Below are positions 6,536 through 8,603 of a DNA stretch of 8,603 nucleotides, in pieces. The stretch is from positions 1 through 8,603 of the forward strand of contig CAJBWJ010000076.1 of NCBI GenBank assembly GCA_903959355.1. Direction: 5' to 3'. The position numbers and the translations under genes are program-made. The notes beneath the pieces are model-generated. The model saw nothing but the letters and a program-made list of their open reading frames with translations. It was not told where the DNA came from and searched no databases. Position 1 is the stretch's first letter, and each line of letters begins with the position of its first letter. The stretch comes from an uncultured bacterium. GTDB lineage: Bacteria > Patescibacteriota > Microgenomatia > UBA1400 > PJMF01.

Positions 6536-7120
6536 GCGATTTTTTAAAACTGTTCCCAACTTGAATTTTACTAAGCTGTAAATCAGCGCACAGATAATGA
6601 AAATGTAGATTGGAAAAGCAAAATGAGCAAAACTCCAAACCTTAATCGTTAAAAGAGTAATGCTGGCATTAATTAAACCAAAGAAAAATATTTTACTATT
6701 TTCTGTTTCTGGTTCACGATAAGATTTAATAACTGTAGGTATAGAGGCAAAGGCATCAGACAGAATTGCAAAAAATATAGCTAGATTTCCATTATTTGTT
6801 AATTTCCAAATGATAATAGCAAATAAAGAAATGGCTCCATAGACATAATCCATTTTATTTAATTTCCAATAAGATTTTTTATTAATAAAAGAGGCTAAAA
6901 AGATTAATAGAGGATTAAAGCCAACCATAAAAGTCATTAAGGATGTCATTCCAACTCCTTTTTCGAGTTCTGCCACAAAAGCAATTGCAGGAGCTAAAGC
7001 CCAAAGAAACCAAGTGATTCTATTTGGCTTGGTTTTACCTTTGATGGTATCAATTAAGTAACTAAGCCCACCGTAAAAAGAAAGCAGTGCTCCTAAGATA
7101 ATGAATTTTTCATTTAGCAT
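6512..7120 (-). CDS. Seven-helix PQ-loop/SWEET-like membrane protein
   Basis: The 202-residue product is almost entirely hydrophobic. About seven membrane helices can be seen, near residues 6-26, 35-52, 58-80, 91-107, 113-132, 143-160 and 164-187, with a basic C-terminal tail (KNRKKANLSV). The two halves look related: LIDTIKGKTKPNRITWF in the first corresponds in position and pattern to IPTVIKSYREPETENSKIF in the second, giving a 3-1-3 helix layout as in SWEET/PQ-loop transporters. The TKPNRITWFLW segment is the likely signature region. No substrate can be assigned: sugar, amino-acid or other solute transport are all possible. The start is supported by a TGC-TAAAAT element 6 nt upstream. It follows the xth-like gene by 15 bp and overlaps the coaDE tail by 17 bp. 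Confidence 0.75.
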   Translation of the reverse strand: MLNEKFIILGALLSFYGGLSYLIDTIKGKTKPNRITWFLWALAPAIAFVAELEKGVGMTSLMTFMVGFNPLLIFLASFINKKSYWKLNKMDYVYGAISLFAIIIWKLTNNGNLAIFFAILSDAFASIPTVIKSYREPETENSKIFFFGLINASITLLTIKVWSFAHFAFPIYIFIICALIYSLVKFKLGTVLKNRKKANLSV

Positions 7121-7126
7121 TTTTAT

Positions 7127-7135
7127 ATTTTAGCA
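7127..7135 (-). promoter_or_regulatory. Putative extended -10 promoter of the PQ-loop-like gene
   Basis: On the minus strand, TGC precedes TAAAAT (five of six bases to consensus), forming an extended -10. Exactly 6 nt separate it from the ATG at 7120, so RNA would begin at the A of the start codon. The TG overlaps the end of the upstream nuclease gene, whose stop codon is at 7138-7136. The downstream gene may therefore have its own leaderless message besides any cotranscription. Confidence 0.4.
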
Positions 7136-7900
7136 TTAAGCTAATTCAATAGAAATTGGACAATGATCTGAGCCCATGATTTGATTATGAATCTCAGCCT
7201 TTTTTAAGTTTTTTTCTAGATTTTTACTAACAAAGAAATAATCAATTCTCCAACCCACATTTCTAGGTCTGGCACCAGAGCGTTGGCTCCACCAGCTATA
7301 ACGATCTTTTTCTTTTGGATGAAGTGAGCGAAAACTATCAATAAAACCAAGTTCTATCAATTGATCAATCCAAGCTCTTTCTTCTTTCAAAAATCCTGAA
7401 ATTAGCTCGTTTTCTTTTGGTCTGGCCAGATCAATTTCTTGGTGAGCTGTGTTTACATCTCCACAAATTACAATATTCTTTTCAGTTTTTAGTAATTCTT
7501 TTAAGTAATTGAGTAAAAAATTATAATAGGTCATTTTATAAGCCAATCTCTCTGGAGAAGCTTTACCATTTGGAAAATAAATATTAAATAAAGTGAAATT
7601 TTTGTATTTACTTATGATGGTGCGACCCTCGCGATCAAATTTATTTTCATTTAAACCAATTTGAATCGAGATTGGTTTTTCTTTGGTGTAAGTAACTACA
7701 CCGCTGTAGCCTTTTTTTTCTGCAGAAGCGAATGAGCTTTCATACGGAACAATTTCCGTTAAATCAAAGCCCAATTGATCTGGAGAAGCTTTGGTTTCTT
7801 GTAAGCAAACGATGTCAGCATCTAGATCTTTAATCCAAGTAAAAAAGCCTTTTTTAGCAATGGCACGAATGCCATTCACATTCCAAGAATAAATCTTCAT
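7136..7900 (-). CDS. xth: Exodeoxyribonuclease III / AP endonuclease (ExoA type)
   Basis: This base-excision-repair nuclease of the exonuclease-endonuclease-phosphatase fold cuts DNA at abasic sites and trims 3' ends. The 254-residue chain has the full catalytic set: Asn7 (SWNVNGIRA), Glu35 (LQETK), Tyr108 (NIYFPNG), Asp148 and Asn150 (GDVNTAH), the GWRIDYF block, and Asp245-His246 (GSDHCP). The stretch HQEIDLARPKENE after GDVN is closer to the ExoA/human APE1 branch than to E. coli Xth. The start is placed at the ATG at 7900-7898, giving MKIYSWNVNG, as in the family. An in-frame ATG at 7939 would add 13 residues, but that extension matches nothing in the family and contains the TATAAT promoter hexamer. 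It lies 15 bp ahead of the PQ-loop-like gene and 46 bp from the divergent nucleotidyltransferase gene. Confidence 0.94.
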   Translation of the reverse strand: MKIYSWNVNGIRAIAKKGFFTWIKDLDADIVCLQETKASPDQLGFDLTEIVPYESSFASAEKKGYSGVVTYTKEKPISIQIGLNENKFDREGRTIISKYKNFTLFNIYFPNGKASPERLAYKMTYYNFLLNYLKELLKTEKNIVICGDVNTAHQEIDLARPKENELISGFLKEERAWIDQLIELGFIDSFRSLHPKEKDRYSWWSQRSGARPRNVGWRIDYFFVSKNLEKNLKKAEIHNQIMGSDHCPISIELA

Positions 7901-7909
7901 AATATCGAA

Positions 7910-7915
7910 ATTATA
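7910..7915 (-). promoter_or_regulatory. -10 element of the xth-like gene
   Basis: A perfect TATAAT lies on the minus strand, 9 nt before the ATG at 7900. Transcription at the usual distance would begin about 3-6 nt before the start codon, leaving no room for a Shine-Dalgarno sequence. No good -35 is present (TTGGGC at 7939-7934, 18-bp spacer, is weak). The element also decides the start, because the longer in-frame start at 7939 would lie upstream of it. Confidence 0.5.
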
Positions 7916-7918
7916 GCG

Positions 7919-7924
7919 TATATT
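7919..7924 (+). promoter_or_regulatory. Possible -10 element of the nucleotidyltransferase gene
   Basis: TATATT (five of six to consensus) lies 22 nt before the plus-strand ATG at 7947, predicting a leader of about 16 nt. It lies immediately beside the opposing TATAAT, so the 46-bp gap would be a compact divergent promoter. No Shine-Dalgarno sequence is present in the predicted leader (it ends CCCAATAGAAAT). Weak call. Confidence 0.25.
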
Positions 7925-7946
7925 AGCCTTGTCGCCCAATAGAAAT

Positions 7947-8603
7947 ATGAACGAATACGATTATCTAGTTTTATTGACTTTGATTTACAGCAGCTGTTTT
8001 TCCTTTGCTTTAACCACGGATGAGATAACTAATCGTTTACCAAAAGCTCCAAAAAAAATATTCTTTTCCAAACAAAAAATAAAACAATCGTTAAAGAAAT
8101 TGTTAGATCAATCTTTAATTCAAAGTGATGGCCAATATTTTTATTTAAAAGAAAAAGATTTGCTTAATAGAAAAAAAAGAGCTCAGTTTATTGCTGAAAA
8201 ACAAATTCGAGCTAAAGAATTTGTTGAATTAGCTAAAAAAGTTCCTTTTGTTAAAGCAATCATTTTAACTGGCTCCACAGCTGTTGATAATGCAAAAAAA
8301 GAAGATGATTTAGATTTTATGATCATCTGTCAAAAAAACACTTTATGGATAAGTCGTTTCATATTAATTATTTTGACCAAATTAAAAGATAAAAGACCTA
8401 GCCGAGAAAAAGATAATGCTTGGTGTTTAAATTTATGGTTAGATGAATTTGATTTAACGATCGATGAAAATAGAAGAAGTCTCTATGAAGCTTACGAAAT
8501 TTTACAAATGAAATTTATTTTTGATCGTGATGATTGTCAAAAAAAATTCTTAAATGCCAATGACTGGTTAAAAAAGTACCTACTTTTTTATGATAATTTT
8601 AAG
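7947..8603 (+). CDS. Winged-helix plus nucleotidyltransferase-fold protein (3' end missing)
   Basis: An uninterrupted frame of 219 codons starts with ATG at 7947 and runs off the right edge without a stop. Residues 1 to about 67 look like a small winged-helix domain: a helix (YDYLVLLTLIYSS), then LTTDEITNRL, then KQSLKKLLDQSLIQSDGQYFYLK, which reads as a recognition helix plus wing. A polymerase-beta-type nucleotidyltransferase core follows: ILTGSTAV with Gly109-Ser110, then DDLDFMII with Asp121 and Asp123 as metal ligands. A third carboxylate may lie in LNLWLDEFDLTI. Such cores occur in tRNA-modifying, antibiotic-modifying and MNT toxin-antitoxin enzymes; the substrate cannot be told. The combination suggests a DNA-sensing or self-regulating protein, but that is inference. 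No partner HEPN gene lies upstream; downstream is outside the window. It diverges from the xth-like gene. Confidence 0.75.
   Translation, partial: MNEYDYLVLLTLIYSSCFSFALTTDEITNRLPKAPKKIFFSKQKIKQSLKKLLDQSLIQSDGQYFYLKEKDLLNRKKRAQFIAEKQIRAKEFVELAKKVPFVKAIILTGSTAVDNAKKEDDLDFMIICQKNTLWISRFILIILTKLKDKRPSREKDNAWCLNLWLDEFDLTIDENRRSLYEAYEILQMKFIFDRDDCQKKFLNANDWLKKYLLFYDNFK

Noticed and set aside
6521..6563. CAAGTT (6521-6526) with AACTTG (6558-6563) as a terminator hairpin.
   Set aside because: The arms are separated by a loop of about 31 nt and are not followed by a T run on either strand at the right place.
7901..7939. A 13-residue N-terminal extension of the nuclease gene from an in-frame ATG at 7939.
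   Set aside because: Family members begin at the MKxxSxNxNG segment, the extension matches nothing in the family, and the TATAAT at 7915-7910 would lie inside it.

Overview
The window is AT-rich bacterial DNA that is densely coded on both strands. The standard genetic code fits: the six complete genes end in TAG or TAA, and no frame needs TGA to be read through. No start codon has a convincing Shine-Dalgarno sequence. Several starts instead sit 6-10 nt behind a -10-like hexamer. Gene content, compactness, a fused CoA-synthesis protein and small uncharacterised families suggest a fermentative, genome-reduced bacterium, most likely of the Candidate Phyla Radiation (Patescibacteria, Parcubacteria-like). 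That assignment is an inference from gene content, not a phylogenetic result.

Layout: (1) Bases 1-137, minus strand, hold the N-terminal 45 codons of a small probable membrane protein cut by the window edge. (2) An 89-bp divergent promoter region follows at 138-226. (3) A plus-strand run covers 227-6528: pyruvate formate-lyase (pflB), its radical-SAM activating enzyme (pflA), a single-chain ADP-forming acetate-CoA ligase (alpha and beta parts fused), and a fused phosphopantetheine adenylyltransferase/dephospho-CoA kinase (coaD-coaE). The gaps are 13, 21 and 28 bp. (4) The fused CoA gene meets a minus-strand, seven-helix PQ-loop/SWEET-like membrane protein tail to tail, with a 17-bp coding overlap. 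(5) Upstream of that gene on the minus strand is an exodeoxyribonuclease III/AP endonuclease (xth/exoA family). (6) Divergent from it, an incomplete plus-strand gene encodes a winged-helix plus nucleotidyltransferase-fold protein that runs off the right edge.

How the genes work together: PFL converts pyruvate and CoA to acetyl-CoA and formate once PflA has installed its glycyl radical. The ADP-forming ligase turns acetyl-CoA, ADP and phosphate into acetate, ATP and CoA. Together they form a compact route from pyruvate to ATP that needs no NAD, no ferredoxin and no Pta-AckA pair. The next gene catalyses the last two steps of CoA synthesis, supplying the cofactor both preceding enzymes use. The right-hand genes (DNA repair nuclease, membrane protein, nucleotidyltransferase) have no evident link to this module.

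The points most worth a second look are the PFL-to-ADP-forming-ligase cluster, the CoaD-CoaE fusion (same domain order as animal CoA synthase), and the repeated leaderless-looking promoter layout. No mobile element, CRISPR array, tRNA or rRNA gene was recognised, and no stretch over 300 bases lacks a gene.
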